DNA of 64,000 bases from an uncultured Alistipes sp. (GCA_947177225.1 CAMWTS010000002.1:1-64000), one strand, 5' to 3'; numbered from the stretch's first letter, positions 54,883-64,000 are shown. The notes: generated by a model not told the origin, from the letters alone. Program-made: numbers and translations.

Positions 54883-56913
54883 ATGAAACGGTTAACTTAC
54901 ATTTTAGCAACTACACTGATTATGACATCGTGTGCAGGCGGCAAGAAGGCTGCCGACGACAATCGTATACCGGCCATCGACACGACCAACCTCGATCGTT
55001 CGATAGCCCTCAACGAGGACTTCTACCAGTGGGCCACCGGCGGCTGGCAGGCCAAGAATCCGCTCAAACCGGAATATTCGCGCTACGGCTGTTTCGACGT
55101 GCTGCGCGAGAACAACGAGATACGCATCAACGATCTGTTCAGCCGCATGACCGAGGAGACGGCCGCTGCGGGCAGCGTCGAGCAGAAGATCATCGATCTC
55201 TACAAGATGGGGCTCGACGAGGAGCGTCTCAACCGCGAGGGTGCCGAGCCCATTCGCAAGGATCTCGACAAGATCCTCTCCTTGGAGGATCGTGCCGAGC
55301 TTATCTCATATATCTCGACACTCCACACCGACGGCGTATCGGCGTTCTTCGGCTGCTATCCCGAAGCCGATCTGGCCGACAGCAGCATGAAGATTCTCTA
55401 CGTCGAGCAGGGCGGCCTGGGCATGGGTAACCGCGACTACTACCTCGATGCGGCCAACGCCCAGATCAAGGCAGCCTACAAGGAGTATCTCTCCAAGATC
55501 ATGGCACTGGCCGGCATCGACGAGGAGCAGATCCCCGCAATGGTCGACAACGTAATCGCCGTCGAGGATTATATCGCCTCGAAGTCGTGGACCAATGTCG
55601 AGCTTCGCGACGTACAGCGCGGCTACAACCCCTTCACTCTCGACGAGTTGCAGGCACGCTACGACGCCATCGACTGGCGGGCATACTTCTCGACGCTGGG
55701 TGTGGGCGAGTTCCACCACCTTGTCGTGGGTCAGCCCTCGGCCATGGACAATGTCAACAGCATCTTGAAAAACCTGCCCGTCGAGACATTGCGCTCTTAT
55801 GTTGCAGCCCACTACATCAGCGATGCGGCATCATATCTGAGCGAGGATTTCGCCGTGGCGGGATTCGAGTTCTTCGGCAAGGTCATGTCGGGCACGCAGG
55901 AGATCCGTCCGCGCTGGAAACGCGCAATGGCCGTACCCAACTCGATTCTCTCTGAGGCCGTTGGCAAGATGTATGTGGAGAAATACTTCCCCGAAAGCGA
56001 CAAGGAGCGCGTGTTGGCTATGGTCGAGAACCTGCGCACGGCTCTGGGTCAGCACATAGCCTCGCTCGACTGGATGAGCGATGCCACCAAGGCCAAGGCA
56101 CAGGAGAAGCTCGCGGCATTCACCGTCAAGATAGGCTATCCCGACAAGTGGAAGGACTACTCTTCGCTCACCATCGACCCCTCGAAGTCGTACTGGGAGA
56201 ATATCGTCGAGGCCAATCGCTGGTATGTGGCCGACGAGATGGCAGAAGTGGGCAAACCCGTAGACCGTGCGAAATGGTTCATGTCGCCCCAGACGGTCAA
56301 CGCCTACTACAACCCCACCACCAACGAAATATGCTTCCCGGCCGCCATTCTGCAACCGCCGTTCTATAACCCGACAGCCGACGATGCGGTCAACTACGGA
56401 GCCATCGGCGTAGTCATTGGCCACGAGATGACCCACGGTTTCGACGACCAGGGCAGCCAGTTCGACAAGGACGGCAACATGAACGACTGGTGGACAGAGG
56501 CCGACCGCAAGGCTTTCGAATCGAAGACTGCCGTACTGGCCGATCAGTTCGACGCAGTAGAGGTATTGCCCGGCATACACGCCGACGGCAAACTCTCGCT
56601 GGGCGAGAACATAGCCGATCAGGGCGGTCTGCGCGTATCGTACACGGCCATGCTCAACTCTTGGAACGGTGAGAAACCCGCCGACATCGACGGTTTCACG
56701 CCCGAGCAGCGTTTCTACATATCGTACGCCACACTCTGGGGACAGAACATCACCGATCAGGAGATCGAGCGTCTGACCAAGCTCGACGTACACTCGTTGG
56801 GACGCAACCGCGTCAACGTTACCCTGCGCAACATCGCCACATTCTTCGACGCATTCGCGATCGAAGACGGAGCCATGTTCCGTCCCGAAGAGGAGCGCAT
56901 CGTGATCTGGTAG
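54883..56913 (+). CDS. pepO: M13-family zinc metallopeptidase (PepO-like) lipoprotein
   Basis: A 676-residue M13 (neprilysin-like) peptidase. The lipoprotein signal has TSCAGG near residue 17. The zinc motif HEMTH starts at His514, the third ligand is in the ENIADQGG segment, and the substrate-backbone motif is NAYYNPTTNEI. Such enzymes cut short peptides in the periplasm or at the cell surface. It lies 84 bases after pgk and is closed by a strong terminator. Confidence 0.94.
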   Translation: MKRLTYILATTLIMTSCAGGKKAADDNRIPAIDTTNLDRSIALNEDFYQWATGGWQAKNPLKPEYSRYGCFDVLRENNEIRINDLFSRMTEETAAAGSVEQKIIDLYKMGLDEERLNREGAEPIRKDLDKILSLEDRAELISYISTLHTDGVSAFFGCYPEADLADSSMKILYVEQGGLGMGNRDYYLDAANAQIKAAYKEYLSKIMALAGIDEEQIPAMVDNVIAVEDYIASKSWTNVELRDVQRGYNPFTLDELQARYDAIDWRAYFSTLGVGEFHHLVVGQPSAMDNVNSILKNLPVETLRSYVAAHYISDAASYLSEDFAVAGFEFFGKVMSGTQEIRPRWKRAMAVPNSILSEAVGKMYVEKYFPESDKERVLAMVENLRTALGQHIASLDWMSDATKAKAQEKLAAFTVKIGYPDKWKDYSSLTIDPSKSYWENIVEANRWYVADEMAEVGKPVDRAKWFMSPQTVNAYYNPTTNEICFPAAILQPPFYNPTADDAVNYGAIGVVIGHEMTHGFDDQGSQFDKDGNMNDWWTEADRKAFESKTAVLADQFDAVEVLPGIHADGKLSLGENIADQGGLRVSYTAMLNSWNGEKPADIDGFTPEQRFYISYATLWGQNITDQEIERLTKLDVHSLGRNRVNVTLRNIATFFDAFAIEDGAMFRPEEERIVIW

Positions 56914-56934
56914 ACGCACAGCGACAATAAACCG

Positions 56935-56973
56935 AATAGGATCAGCAAAATATGCTGATCCTATTTTGTTTTA
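56935..56973 (+). terminator. Terminator after pepO
   Basis: A perfect 13-base-pair stem AATAGGATCAGCA/TGCTGATCCTATT with a five-base loop and a T-rich tail. Confidence 0.93.
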
Positions 56974-56986
56974 TACGAAATTTTAT

Positions 56987-57092
56987 TATCTTTGTAAATA
57001 TAGCACTAAACCATATTCATTGCAGGAACTATTTATAATTTTTAATATCCGCTCGGGGAGAAAGCGGCAACAAAAACCAAATATTATATTTG
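56987..57092 (+). promoter_or_regulatory. Two candidate -7 boxes before the outer-membrane protein gene
   Basis: TATCTTTG at 56987-56994 and TATATTTG at 57085-57092 precede the ATG at 57130. The first would give a leader of about 130 AT-rich bases, the second a leader of about 30 bases. Confidence 0.5.
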
Positions 57093-57129
57093 ACATCGGA
57101 AAGGGCACACTAACTTAAAAACATATCTT

Positions 57130-57792
57130 ATGAAGACAAAAACTCTCGCCTTGTTATCGGCACTGCTACTCGTCACGGCAGCTCTATCGACTCAGAACAC
57201 AGCCAATGCCCAACACCCCACCAGCCGCAAAGGAGGACTGGCACTGCGTGCCGGTGTCGGCATGGCAGGACTGGGCGGCAACGAACTGCTCGACGAGCTG
57301 ACCTGCGCATGGAACGTGGGGTTGCATTACGAGTGGCGGTTCGCAGGCCGCTGGGGAGTCGATGCGGGCTTGGAGCTATCACACAAGGGCGGTGCCATGT
57401 CGAACTCAGATCGTTGGGACGACGACAGCCGCACCGTGCTGCGCCTGAACTATCTGCAACTGCCCGTCACCGTCGCGCATCACTTCCGTGTCGGCAGGGT
57501 CGACCTGGCACCCTACGCCGGTCTCTACTACGCATGGTGTGCCAGCGGACGGCTCGACACATGGGATCTCGACGGCGGCGAGTATTCGAATGCCGCGCGC
57601 GGAGCCAACCAGCTGGTGCGCCGCTCCGATTTCGGCGTGCGTTTCGGCGGCGGCATGTCGCTGCGCTGCGGCCTCTATTTGGGTATCAATGCCGACATGG
57701 GCGTGGTGGATTTCCATCACGAGCATGTCGACGGCATCGGTTTCGGCTGCCGCAACTACACCATATCGTTGCAGGTGGGCTATAACTTCTGA
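57130..57792 (+). CDS. Outer-membrane beta-barrel protein (PorT-like)
   Basis: A 220-residue protein with a signal peptide (cleavage near residue 28, NAQ) and about eight amphipathic strands, for example GGLALRAGVGMAGLGG near residue 36, LAPYAGLYYAW and the last strand NYTISLQVGYNF ending in Phe, the usual C-terminal barrel signal. It fits the outer-membrane beta-barrel group common in Bacteroidetes. The function is unknown. Confidence 0.8.
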   Translation: MKTKTLALLSALLLVTAALSTQNTANAQHPTSRKGGLALRAGVGMAGLGGNELLDELTCAWNVGLHYEWRFAGRWGVDAGLELSHKGGAMSNSDRWDDDSRTVLRLNYLQLPVTVAHHFRVGRVDLAPYAGLYYAWCASGRLDTWDLDGGEYSNAARGANQLVRRSDFGVRFGGGMSLRCGLYLGINADMGVVDFHHEHVDGIGFGCRNYTISLQVGYNF

Positions 57793-57817
57793 AACCGTGC
57801 GGTTCGGAGCGGGGCGC

Positions 57818-58963
57818 TCAGCGTCGCCCCGAACGCAACGTAATCTCCACGATCTCAGGCCATGCGCCCAGCCGGAACGGCAGATTGCCGCCCGCTCCCG
57901 TCGAGACGAAGAGCTGCTGTCCGCCCTCGGCATAAAGACCGCCCCACTCAGGATAGATCCACGACGAGGGAGAGAAACCGCCGATTTTGAGCTGCATGCC
58001 ATGGGTGTGCCCCGAAAGCGTCAGCTGTATGTCGGTCGAAGGCACCACCTCGTCGCGCCAATGCGTTGGATCGTGACTGAGCAACACCTTGAACCGGTGA
58101 TCGGTAACCCCATTCATGGCACGCCGCAGATCGCCCTGCGACGGGAATGGCGGACGCCCTACGTTCTCCACACCTATAACAGCTATGGTATCCGCACCGC
58201 GAACGATATCAACATGCTCGTTGAGCAGCAGTCGCCAACCGGCCTCACGCTCGAACTGCTTGACGCACTCCGTATCGCGTGCGGCGCCATGTTCGTCATC
58301 GTAGTGTTTGTATAGGCAATAATCGTGGTTGCCCAATACCGACACCACCCCGTCACGTGCCCGCAATCGGGAGAGCACTTCGCCGAAAGGCTCCAACTCA
58401 TCGGCCGAGAGATTGACCAAATCGCCGGTGAAGACTATCAGATCGGGCGACATGCGCTCTATGCGCTCGACGAGCCGACGCATGTAACGCGTATTATCGC
58501 CGAATGTTCCCAGATGCAGATCGGTCAACTGCACTATGCGATAACCGTCGAACGAGAGCGGCAGATCGTCGGAGACGATCTCGACACGATTGACGATCAA
58601 TCGCTTCCAGCCCGACACTACACCATAGAGACACGCCAGACACACTGTCGCCGCCACCACTGCACCGGCCGTATCGAACCACCCTGAGGCCGACGGCTGT
58701 ATCATAGCCGCAGCACGCCCCGTCAACGACACTATCGTAAACAGCACCTTGGGAAGCGCAATGCAGAGCAGTATCACGGCAATGGTCGACATCGACCACT
58801 GTGAGACATTCGCACGAAAAGCGATCATGGCCGCCACGAGCACCGACGTCGGAATCCAGTGAACTATGCTCCATGCCACAGGTGCGTGGTGAAGAAACAC
58901 ATACCATATATATGTATCCGACAGAAGGATCAGCAGCAGCGATATTATCATCATCAATATCAT
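57818..58963 (-). CDS. Membrane-anchored metallophosphoesterase (YkuE/YaeI-like)
   Basis: A 381-residue protein with about four N-terminal transmembrane helices (residues 1-125) and a calcineurin-like domain. The motifs are LTDLHLG, TGDLVNL, GNHDYC, LSHDPTHW and LSGHTHGMQL. Here the first motif is the classical D-x-H. Related enzymes (YaeI, LpxG-like) act on phospholipids or UDP-diacylglucosamine, but the substrate is not settled. It has a long leader (59187 to 58964) with palindromes. Confidence 0.87.
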   Translation of the reverse strand: MILMMIISLLLILLSDTYIWYVFLHHAPVAWSIVHWIPTSVLVAAMIAFRANVSQWSMSTIAVILLCIALPKVLFTIVSLTGRAAAMIQPSASGWFDTAGAVVAATVCLACLYGVVSGWKRLIVNRVEIVSDDLPLSFDGYRIVQLTDLHLGTFGDNTRYMRRLVERIERMSPDLIVFTGDLVNLSADELEPFGEVLSRLRARDGVVSVLGNHDYCLYKHYDDEHGAARDTECVKQFEREAGWRLLLNEHVDIVRGADTIAVIGVENVGRPPFPSQGDLRRAMNGVTDHRFKVLLSHDPTHWRDEVVPSTDIQLTLSGHTHGMQLKIGGFSPSSWIYPEWGGLYAEGGQQLFVSTGAGGNLPFRLGAWPEIVEITLRSGRR

Positions 58964-59415
58964 AAATGTCGAGTTTTAGGAATAAACGAGCCGAAAGCGT
59001 CATATATTGCCGCACGAGCGCACCGCAACAGATCCGCCCGCAGACAAAACCCTCTCCGCAGCCCTCACAACCCGCCCGCAGAAAGTCCGGCACGCCGCCA
59101 AAGAAATTGAGGGAGATCCCTCAGGGTCCCCCTCGTTAGGTTAGTTAGGTTAATGAGAATGTGGGAGAGTGACTCGATCCCACGTTTGTAGTACAAATTT
59201 ACAAAAAATTTCATAACACGCAACCTTTCGACCGAATATTTTTATAAAAATATGGCCTTTGCCTGCATTTTTATCTCAAAATTTATAAACCGTAAATACT
59301 CTTTATGATTTTTGACAATTCTTCGAACTCCACTGCATCGTCGAAAGCAACCGTCGAGTACCGGCAAACCCGGCCTGCATACGCATGCCATCGGCACCCC
59401 CTGCTCCCGCAAGAG
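58964..59415. other. 452-base intergenic region with structured leader and AT palindrome
   Basis: From left to right it holds the leader of the membrane phosphoesterase gene, with the palindrome TGAGGGA-GA-TCCCTCA at 59108-59123. Next are a tandem AGGTTAGTT-like repeat at about 59138-59153 and a GTGGGA/TCCCAC hairpin at 59161-59183. Then come the minus-strand -7 box at 59194-59201 and an 18-base perfect AT palindrome at 59236-59253. No coding region is supported. Confidence 0.6.
59194..59201 (-). promoter_or_regulatory. -7 box of the membrane phosphoesterase gene
   Basis: Minus-strand TAAATTTG, about 230 bases before the ATG. Confidence 0.55.
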
Positions 59416-60303
59416 CTATTGCATGACGGTCACCTTCTCGTTCAACGATGACGGCATGCGCACCGAGATATTGTCGGCATATTTGCGACGATAGAGCGTA
59501 GGTGTCATGCCGTAATGACGCCTGAACACCTTGATGAAGTGCGACTGATTGGAGAATCCGCAGGCACGACCTATCTCCGATACGCACATATCGGTGGTAA
59601 TCAGCATGCCGTGAGCGCGACACATTCGTTTTTCGAGAAACCAGCGATGAGGCGAAGTATGGAAGTGACGCGAGAACTTACGCTTGAACGACGACATCGA
59701 CAGGCAACATTTCGAAGCGATCTCTTCGAGCGGCAGGTTGGTGTAGATATTGGCATAGACCTCGCGTTCGAATTTTGAGTTGTCGACACCTTTGCCGTCG
59801 CTCAACTCGCTGCACAACAGCCGATCGTCCGAATTTGCCATGAAGTAAACGATCAACGACAGACGTATGTAGTTGTCGGCGCGGCTGTAATCGCCGTGCA
59901 ACATATCCAACGAACGGAACAACAAATGGATAGAATCGTCGGCCTGCTTGACTACATACAAAAACCGCGACAGCAGCGTAATGCGCTCGATCATCGAGTT
60001 GTCTTCGCCGCCTACGCTGAACCCTATGATGACGGTTTTCAGATCGTCGGAACTGAACTTGAAAACGATCTGTTCGAAACTGCCCTTTTCGTCGGGAAAT
60101 GCTTCGCAAATGTGATCGCCCACCGATAACAGATATACATGCCCCGACCCGATCTCTACACAACGGTCGTTATAATAGTCATGTATACAGTATACCCCGC
60201 GAAACACATAACCGATAATATACTCGTCGGTCGCACATCTGAACTTTCCGGTAGGCGTATCGTATTTGACCTTGACTATACGTGGGTGATGCGTCATCTT
60301 CAC
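59416..60303 (-). CDS. AraC-family transcriptional regulator
   Basis: A 295-residue regulator with an N-terminal ligand-sensing region (about 1-180). The C-terminal AraC DNA-binding domain (about 185-280) includes LPLEEIASKCCLSMSSFKRK and SEIGRACGFSNQSHFIKVFR, followed by the usual GMTPTLYRRK. It stands alone between its promoter at 60331-60338 and a gene-free region. Target unknown. Confidence 0.88.
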   Translation of the reverse strand: MKMTHHPRIVKVKYDTPTGKFRCATDEYIIGYVFRGVYCIHDYYNDRCVEIGSGHVYLLSVGDHICEAFPDEKGSFEQIVFKFSSDDLKTVIIGFSVGGEDNSMIERITLLSRFLYVVKQADDSIHLLFRSLDMLHGDYSRADNYIRLSLIVYFMANSDDRLLCSELSDGKGVDNSKFEREVYANIYTNLPLEEIASKCCLSMSSFKRKFSRHFHTSPHRWFLEKRMCRAHGMLITTDMCVSEIGRACGFSNQSHFIKVFRRHYGMTPTLYRRKYADNISVRMPSSLNEKVTVMQ

Positions 60304-60330
60304 TGGACACTCTGCATTTTATATTTTTCG

Positions 60331-60338
60331 CAAATATA
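60331..60338 (-). promoter_or_regulatory. -7 box of the second AraC gene
   Basis: Minus-strand TATATTTG, 27 bases before the ATG. Confidence 0.65.
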
Positions 60339-60477
60339 CAATAAATAACTCGAAAAATATTGTAACAACAAAAATAAAGTCCGATTTCGTCAAGAATTGA
60401 GCCGAAAATATTATTTATCGCCCATAGCCCTAAAATTCAATCTATTAACAATTCAAAAGACTCCCAGCCAAGCCGCA

Positions 60478-61461
60478 TCAGGCATTCAGCGACCAGATCG
60501 CAGCAGCGATCATCAGCCAATAGAGCGACGAAGATATATAGTTCTCCATACGCACGAAAAACATGGGCATGAGCGTCGAAGCCAAGAGCGACACCACGGC
60601 TATCGACATATGCCCCGACGATGGCAGACCGATGAACAAACCGACAGCCAGCAGCATAATGGCGATTGTAAAGTTCCAGATCTTACGTGCCGTCACGCTC
60701 ACGGCGAAGCGATCCGAGCGGTACAATATAACCGAGCATACGGTCGCAAACAAAGTCATGCCCAGCAGCGCAAGGTGTGCGACCGTAAGATACGACTCCG
60801 CATCGAATCCGGCAGGAGTCAGCATGGCACGCCATAACCCGTATGCCGTATGACAGAACTCTCCGCCACCTGCCCAACCGAGATACGACACGACAAACAC
60901 GGGCAGCAGAGCACCCGCAACGGCAGCCACACAATTGCGCAGCGACAATCTGCACACTATGATAATAGGAATAAGCAACACGACGAATGCCGTCATCGGA
61001 GCATGCAGCAGCGGGGTACACCCCAGATATACCATCGCAGGAAACAGTTGCGGCACTATTTCATCGCGGCCGAAACATATATACAGACGTTTGAATATCA
61101 TGGCGACTATCAGCAGCAGAACCGCCGTCGACAGATACTCGGCCGACAACCCGAAACCGCACACCACGATGCCCGTCAGGGGAATCCCAACCAGCGTATG
61201 AACCGGATAGAGATAGCGGCGCAGGGCGGTGCGGGTAAGCGACAGTCCGACATACATTATCATCGTCGCCGACATTATGGCCGAAAAGGTCGGCCACGCA
61301 CGCTGAAACCTGCCCAGAGCCATCGCCAGAGGTGCCGCATACTCCATCTCCGTCGCCGCTGCGGGTGCCATATGCGAGGCATCGACTACGGCACACACCG
61401 CCGCAGCAAGCAATATAAGGCTTGCTTCGGGGAACTTCTGTCGTGCGGCATTGGTCAACAT
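60478..61461 (-). CDS. Polytopic membrane protein, DUF6427-like
   Basis: A 327-residue hydrophobic protein with about eight to ten transmembrane helices. It resembles the uncharacterised Bacteroidetes DUF6427 group in size and pattern, but that assignment is tentative. A central FVVSYLGWAGG segment and a C-terminal SSLYWLMIAAAIWS are visible. The ATG at 61461 is chosen because a -7 box lies at 61492-61499 and a longer TTG-initiated reading would start inside it. It is divergent from rnhB. Confidence 0.65.
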   Translation of the reverse strand: MLTNAARQKFPEASLILLAAAVCAVVDASHMAPAAATEMEYAAPLAMALGRFQRAWPTFSAIMSATMIMYVGLSLTRTALRRYLYPVHTLVGIPLTGIVVCGFGLSAEYLSTAVLLLIVAMIFKRLYICFGRDEIVPQLFPAMVYLGCTPLLHAPMTAFVVLLIPIIIVCRLSLRNCVAAVAGALLPVFVVSYLGWAGGGEFCHTAYGLWRAMLTPAGFDAESYLTVAHLALLGMTLFATVCSVILYRSDRFAVSVTARKIWNFTIAIMLLAVGLFIGLPSSGHMSIAVVSLLASTLMPMFFVRMENYISSSLYWLMIAAAIWSLNA

Positions 61462-61491
61462 AACTGTATCGACACTCGGATTTAACGGTAG

Positions 61492-61499
61492 CAAATGTA
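61492..61499 (-). promoter_or_regulatory. -7 box of the DUF6427-like gene
   Basis: Minus-strand TACATTTG, 30 bases before the ATG. Confidence 0.6.
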
Positions 61500-61532
61500 A
61501 CTAAAAATTGCGGCATATACCCAAATATTTCG

Positions 61533-61540
61533 TAATTTTG
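61533..61540 (+). promoter_or_regulatory. -7 box of rnhB
   Basis: TAATTTTG ends seven bases before the rnhB ATG, so the message should be leaderless or nearly so. Confidence 0.55.
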
Positions 61541-61547
61541 TCTCACT

Positions 61548-62144
61548 ATGCTGGATAATTGCTATCAAAGAGAACTCATCGAGGCCGGCTGCGACGAAGC
61601 CGGACGCGGCTGCCTGGCCGGATCGGTATTCGCCGCCGCAGTCATACTGCCGCCCTATTTCCACCACCCTCTGCTCAACGACTCGAAACAGATGACCGAA
61701 CGGCGGCGCAACCTGCTGCGCGAAGTGATCGAACGCGAAGCGGTGGCATGGGCTGTGACCGAGGTTACGGCAGCACGCATCGACGAGATCAACATACTCA
61801 ACGCCTCGATCGAAGCCATGAACATATCGGTCGAGAGACTCGACCGGCGTCCGCAGTTTTTGGCCATCGACGGCAACCGGTTTCGCACGGCACTCTCCAT
61901 ACCCTACAAGTGCATCGTAAAGGGCGATGCCCGTTATGCCGACATCGCCGCAGCATCGGTGCTGGCCAAGACCCACCGCGACGAGTATATGATGCGGCTG
62001 GCCGAGGAGTATCCATGCTACGGCTGGGACAGGAACAAGGGCTACCCCACACGCGAACACCGGCTTGCCATACGCCGCCACGGACTTTCGCCATACCACC
62101 GGCTCTCGTTCAATCACGAGATCGATCAACTGGAACTGTTCTGA
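61548..62144 (+). CDS. rnhB: Ribonuclease HII
   Basis: A 198-residue RNase HII that removes ribonucleotides from DNA. The catalytic Asp-Glu pair is in GCDEAGRGCLAG at about residues 16-27, with a third acidic residue in KGDARYADIAAASV near 125 and the KTHRD segment near 142. Length and motifs match the family. It stands alone behind a very short or absent leader. Confidence 0.94.
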   Translation: MLDNCYQRELIEAGCDEAGRGCLAGSVFAAAVILPPYFHHPLLNDSKQMTERRRNLLREVIEREAVAWAVTEVTAARIDEINILNASIEAMNISVERLDRRPQFLAIDGNRFRTALSIPYKCIVKGDARYADIAAASVLAKTHRDEYMMRLAEEYPCYGWDRNKGYPTREHRLAIRRHGLSPYHRLSFNHEIDQLELF

Positions 62145-62236
62145 GCCGCTGTCGGTCTCTGTGCAACGGCAATCGGCGGCACGACCGGCAACGAATCTCC
62201 TTTTTCACCGCATACCACCGACACATACAAAACACG

Positions 62237-62263
62237 AGTCCGACCGCCTTTGGCGGTCGGACT
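62237..62263. terminator. Hairpin between rnhB and the hexosaminidase gene
   Basis: A perfect 12-base-pair stem AGTCCGACCGCC/GGCGGTCGGACT with loop TTT between convergent genes. T-rich tails on both sides are moderate. Confidence 0.75.
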
Positions 62264-62306
62264 GGTTTATCGCATCGGACTGTTATATCGCAATCGTCCT
62301 GCACTA

Positions 62307-63884
62307 CTACTGCCTGCCGTCATAATAGAACGTGGCATAACGATATCCGCAGGCATCATAGAAGCGGCGCATCACCTCCATGCGCTCGCGCAACGTAGAG
62401 GCATCGCGACGGTCGGTCGCCCACTGCACATCGCTCAAAGCGGCCAAACGCGGCAGCAACATGGTTTGCAGATGGTCGAAGTCGGCTATATACTCTGTCC
62501 ACATGTTGCACTGCACACCGAGGATATGGCTGCGCTGCTCGTCATCGAGCTTATCGAACGGATCAAATCCGTATACCTTTTCCACCGGCACCCAGCGGCC
62601 TATGGCAAGAGGCTCGCCCTCGCGGTCACGAGTCTGGTAACTGTCGAAATAGCAATATCCGCTGGGAGTCATGATGGCATCGTTACCCCGCTTGGCAGCC
62701 TTGATACCTCCCTCCGGACCACGCCACGACATGATGTTGGCCGTCTGCGTAATGCCGCAATCGAGTATCTCGTCCCAGCCTATCATCTTGCGGCCGTGAG
62801 CCACGAGCCACTTCTCTATACGGTTGACCAGATAGCCCTGCAACTGCTCCTCGTTGTCGAGTCCGAGCCGCTCGATGGCAGCCTGACACTCGGCGCACTC
62901 CTTCCAGTGATCCTTCGGGCACTCATCTCCGCCTATATGGATATACTCCGACGGGAAGAGCTCCAATACCTCAGCAAGCACATTTTCCAGAAATTCGTAG
63001 GTCGACTCTCTGCCGCCGCACATCACTTCCGGCGTAATGCCCCAGTCAGGCCACACTTCGTAACCCTCACCCTTGCAACCCAGCCACGGGTAAGCGGCCA
63101 ATGCAGCCAGAGCATGACCCGGCATCTCTATCTCCGGAATAACCGTAATATATCGCTCGGCAGCATATGCCACCACATCGCGTATCTCCTCCTGAGTGTA
63201 GAATCCGCCGTGAGGCGTGTCGTCATAGCCCTTGCCCTGACTGGGACGGCCGATGAGCGTACACTTGCGTACGGCTCCCGTACGCGTCAGTTCGGGATAA
63301 CGCTTGATCTCTATGCGCCAACCCTGATCGTCGGTCAGATGCCAATGAAAGCGATTGACCTTATGCGCAGCAATTATGTCGATATATCGCTTCACCTGAT
63401 CGACGGTGAAGAAATGCCGGCATACATCGAGATGCGCACCGCGATAGGCAAATGTCGGAGCATCGGCTATATAACAGCACGGCACTGTGCCACTGCCGGC
63501 CACGATCATCTGACGCAACGTCTGCAAACCGTAATACACACCCGCTTCGGAACCGCCGATAACGGTTATGCCATCGGGCGTCACGGTCAGCTCGTAACCC
63601 TCCGCACCGATGCACTTGTCCTCGCGGAGCCTTATGCCCTTGCCATGGCGGGCAACCTTCATCTGACGTTTGCCTCCGGCAAGCAGCGGACTCATATCCT
63701 CGGCAAAGCGTCGGGCGGGAGCCTCCATACCCTCCTCGGCCACAATGTTGGTCTTCTCCGTCACGACATACTCGCCCTGAGACATATCTATGTACTCGGG
63801 CTGCGGAAATATCGCGATCTGCGCGGTCGTGGCACCGACAATACCCAGTATTGCCGCCAGTGCCGATAGCATCTTCTTTTTCAT
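62307..63884 (-). CDS. GH20 beta-N-acetylhexosaminidase
   Basis: A 525-residue secreted enzyme. It has a signal peptide (cleavage near residue 22), a GH20b-type N-terminal domain (about 25-145) and the catalytic TIM barrel. The Asp-Glu pair is in HIGGDECPKDHW near residue 318, preceded by GHALAALAAYPWLG and RFHWHLTDDQGWRIE. It releases terminal GlcNAc or GalNAc from glycans such as mucin or chitobiose. The ATG at 63884 is chosen for the signal peptide and because a TATCTTTG box lies at 63890-63897; a 15-residue extension is rejected. Confidence 0.93.
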   Translation of the reverse strand: MKKKMLSALAAILGIVGATTAQIAIFPQPEYIDMSQGEYVVTEKTNIVAEEGMEAPARRFAEDMSPLLAGGKRQMKVARHGKGIRLREDKCIGAEGYELTVTPDGITVIGGSEAGVYYGLQTLRQMIVAGSGTVPCCYIADAPTFAYRGAHLDVCRHFFTVDQVKRYIDIIAAHKVNRFHWHLTDDQGWRIEIKRYPELTRTGAVRKCTLIGRPSQGKGYDDTPHGGFYTQEEIRDVVAYAAERYITVIPEIEMPGHALAALAAYPWLGCKGEGYEVWPDWGITPEVMCGGRESTYEFLENVLAEVLELFPSEYIHIGGDECPKDHWKECAECQAAIERLGLDNEEQLQGYLVNRIEKWLVAHGRKMIGWDEILDCGITQTANIMSWRGPEGGIKAAKRGNDAIMTPSGYCYFDSYQTRDREGEPLAIGRWVPVEKVYGFDPFDKLDDEQRSHILGVQCNMWTEYIADFDHLQTMLLPRLAALSDVQWATDRRDASTLRERMEVMRRFYDACGYRYATFYYDGRQ

Positions 63885-63889
63885 ATACG

Positions 63890-63897
63890 CAAAGATA
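63890..63897 (-). promoter_or_regulatory. -7 box of the GH20 gene
   Basis: Minus-strand TATCTTTG ending five bases before the ATG. Confidence 0.6.
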
Positions 63898-63964
63898 ACT
63901 CTTTCGAGCGACAAAAACAAGGGCGGCAATCCCTTTGCAACCTATGGGACACATTAATCCCCAT

Positions 63965-63999
63965 AAAAAACGGCGTCTTCCCGCCAAGGAAAGACGCCG
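63965..63999 (-). terminator. Terminator of a minus-strand gene beyond the right edge
   Basis: Stem CGGCGTCTT/AAGACGCCG followed on the minus strand by TTTTTT. It implies a minus-strand gene ending just outside the window. Confidence 0.75.
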
Positions 64000-64000
64000 C

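Noticed and set aside
59236..59253. 18-base AT palindrome as a replication or transfer origin
   Set aside because: A simple AT-only palindrome in an AT-rich gap with no DnaA boxes, iterons or relaxase nearby.

Overview
The window looks like a chromosome segment of a gut Bacteroidales, most likely Alistipes or a close Rikenellaceae relative. The genus is an inference. The signs are SusC/SusD outer-membrane genes, BACON-domain lipoproteins, a BatD/BatE pair, a TamB-ExbB-ExbD-TonB cluster, GC-rich codons with AT-rich intergenic DNA, and repeated Bacteroidetes promoters (TTTG, about 20 bases, TAnnTTTG). I see no rRNA, tRNA, CRISPR array, transposase or complete prophage.

Left part (1-20,940): an nrnA/ABC-exporter pair on the minus strand starts from a promoter inside a dispersed repeat. 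Then comes a large minus-strand locus. In transcription order it holds glpT, two secreted calcineurin-like phosphoesterases, a BACON lipoprotein, SusC, SusD and a second BACON/DUF5689 lipoprotein. glpD lies just upstream and a divergent DeoR/GlpR-type regulator follows. I read this as a locus that binds a phosphodiester substrate at the cell surface, hydrolyses it to glycerol-3-phosphate, imports that with GlpT and oxidises it with GlpD. No glycoside hydrolase is present in it.

Middle part (21,107-45,435): housekeeping genes. These are dnaX (with an A10 slippery run that would give a short gamma form), tyrS, folB, a sodium symporter, class I fumarase, batD-batE, recR, a second DeoR regulator with a long structured leader, a secreted esterase, a beta-propeller lipoprotein, clpB, tsaD, and an envelope operon TamB-ExbB-ExbD-TonB-DUF1573.

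Right part (45,459-64,000): a beta-barrel protein and a lipoprotein phosphoesterase, a nitronate monooxygenase, then a small phage-derived island. The island has an intact large terminase with no other phage structural gene, one or two tiny upstream ORFs, and a divergent S24 (CI/LexA-like) repressor with overlapping face-to-face promoters. It is followed by an EamA transporter under a second copy of the repeat-borne promoter, an AraC regulator, pgk, an M13 peptidase, an outer-membrane protein, a membrane phosphoesterase with a structured leader, another AraC regulator, a DUF6427-like membrane protein, rnhB and a GH20 hexosaminidase.

Most promising observations: the Glp-SusCD phosphodiester locus, the dnaX slippage site, the promoter-carrying repeat with compensatory changes in its palindrome, and the orphan terminase/repressor island.
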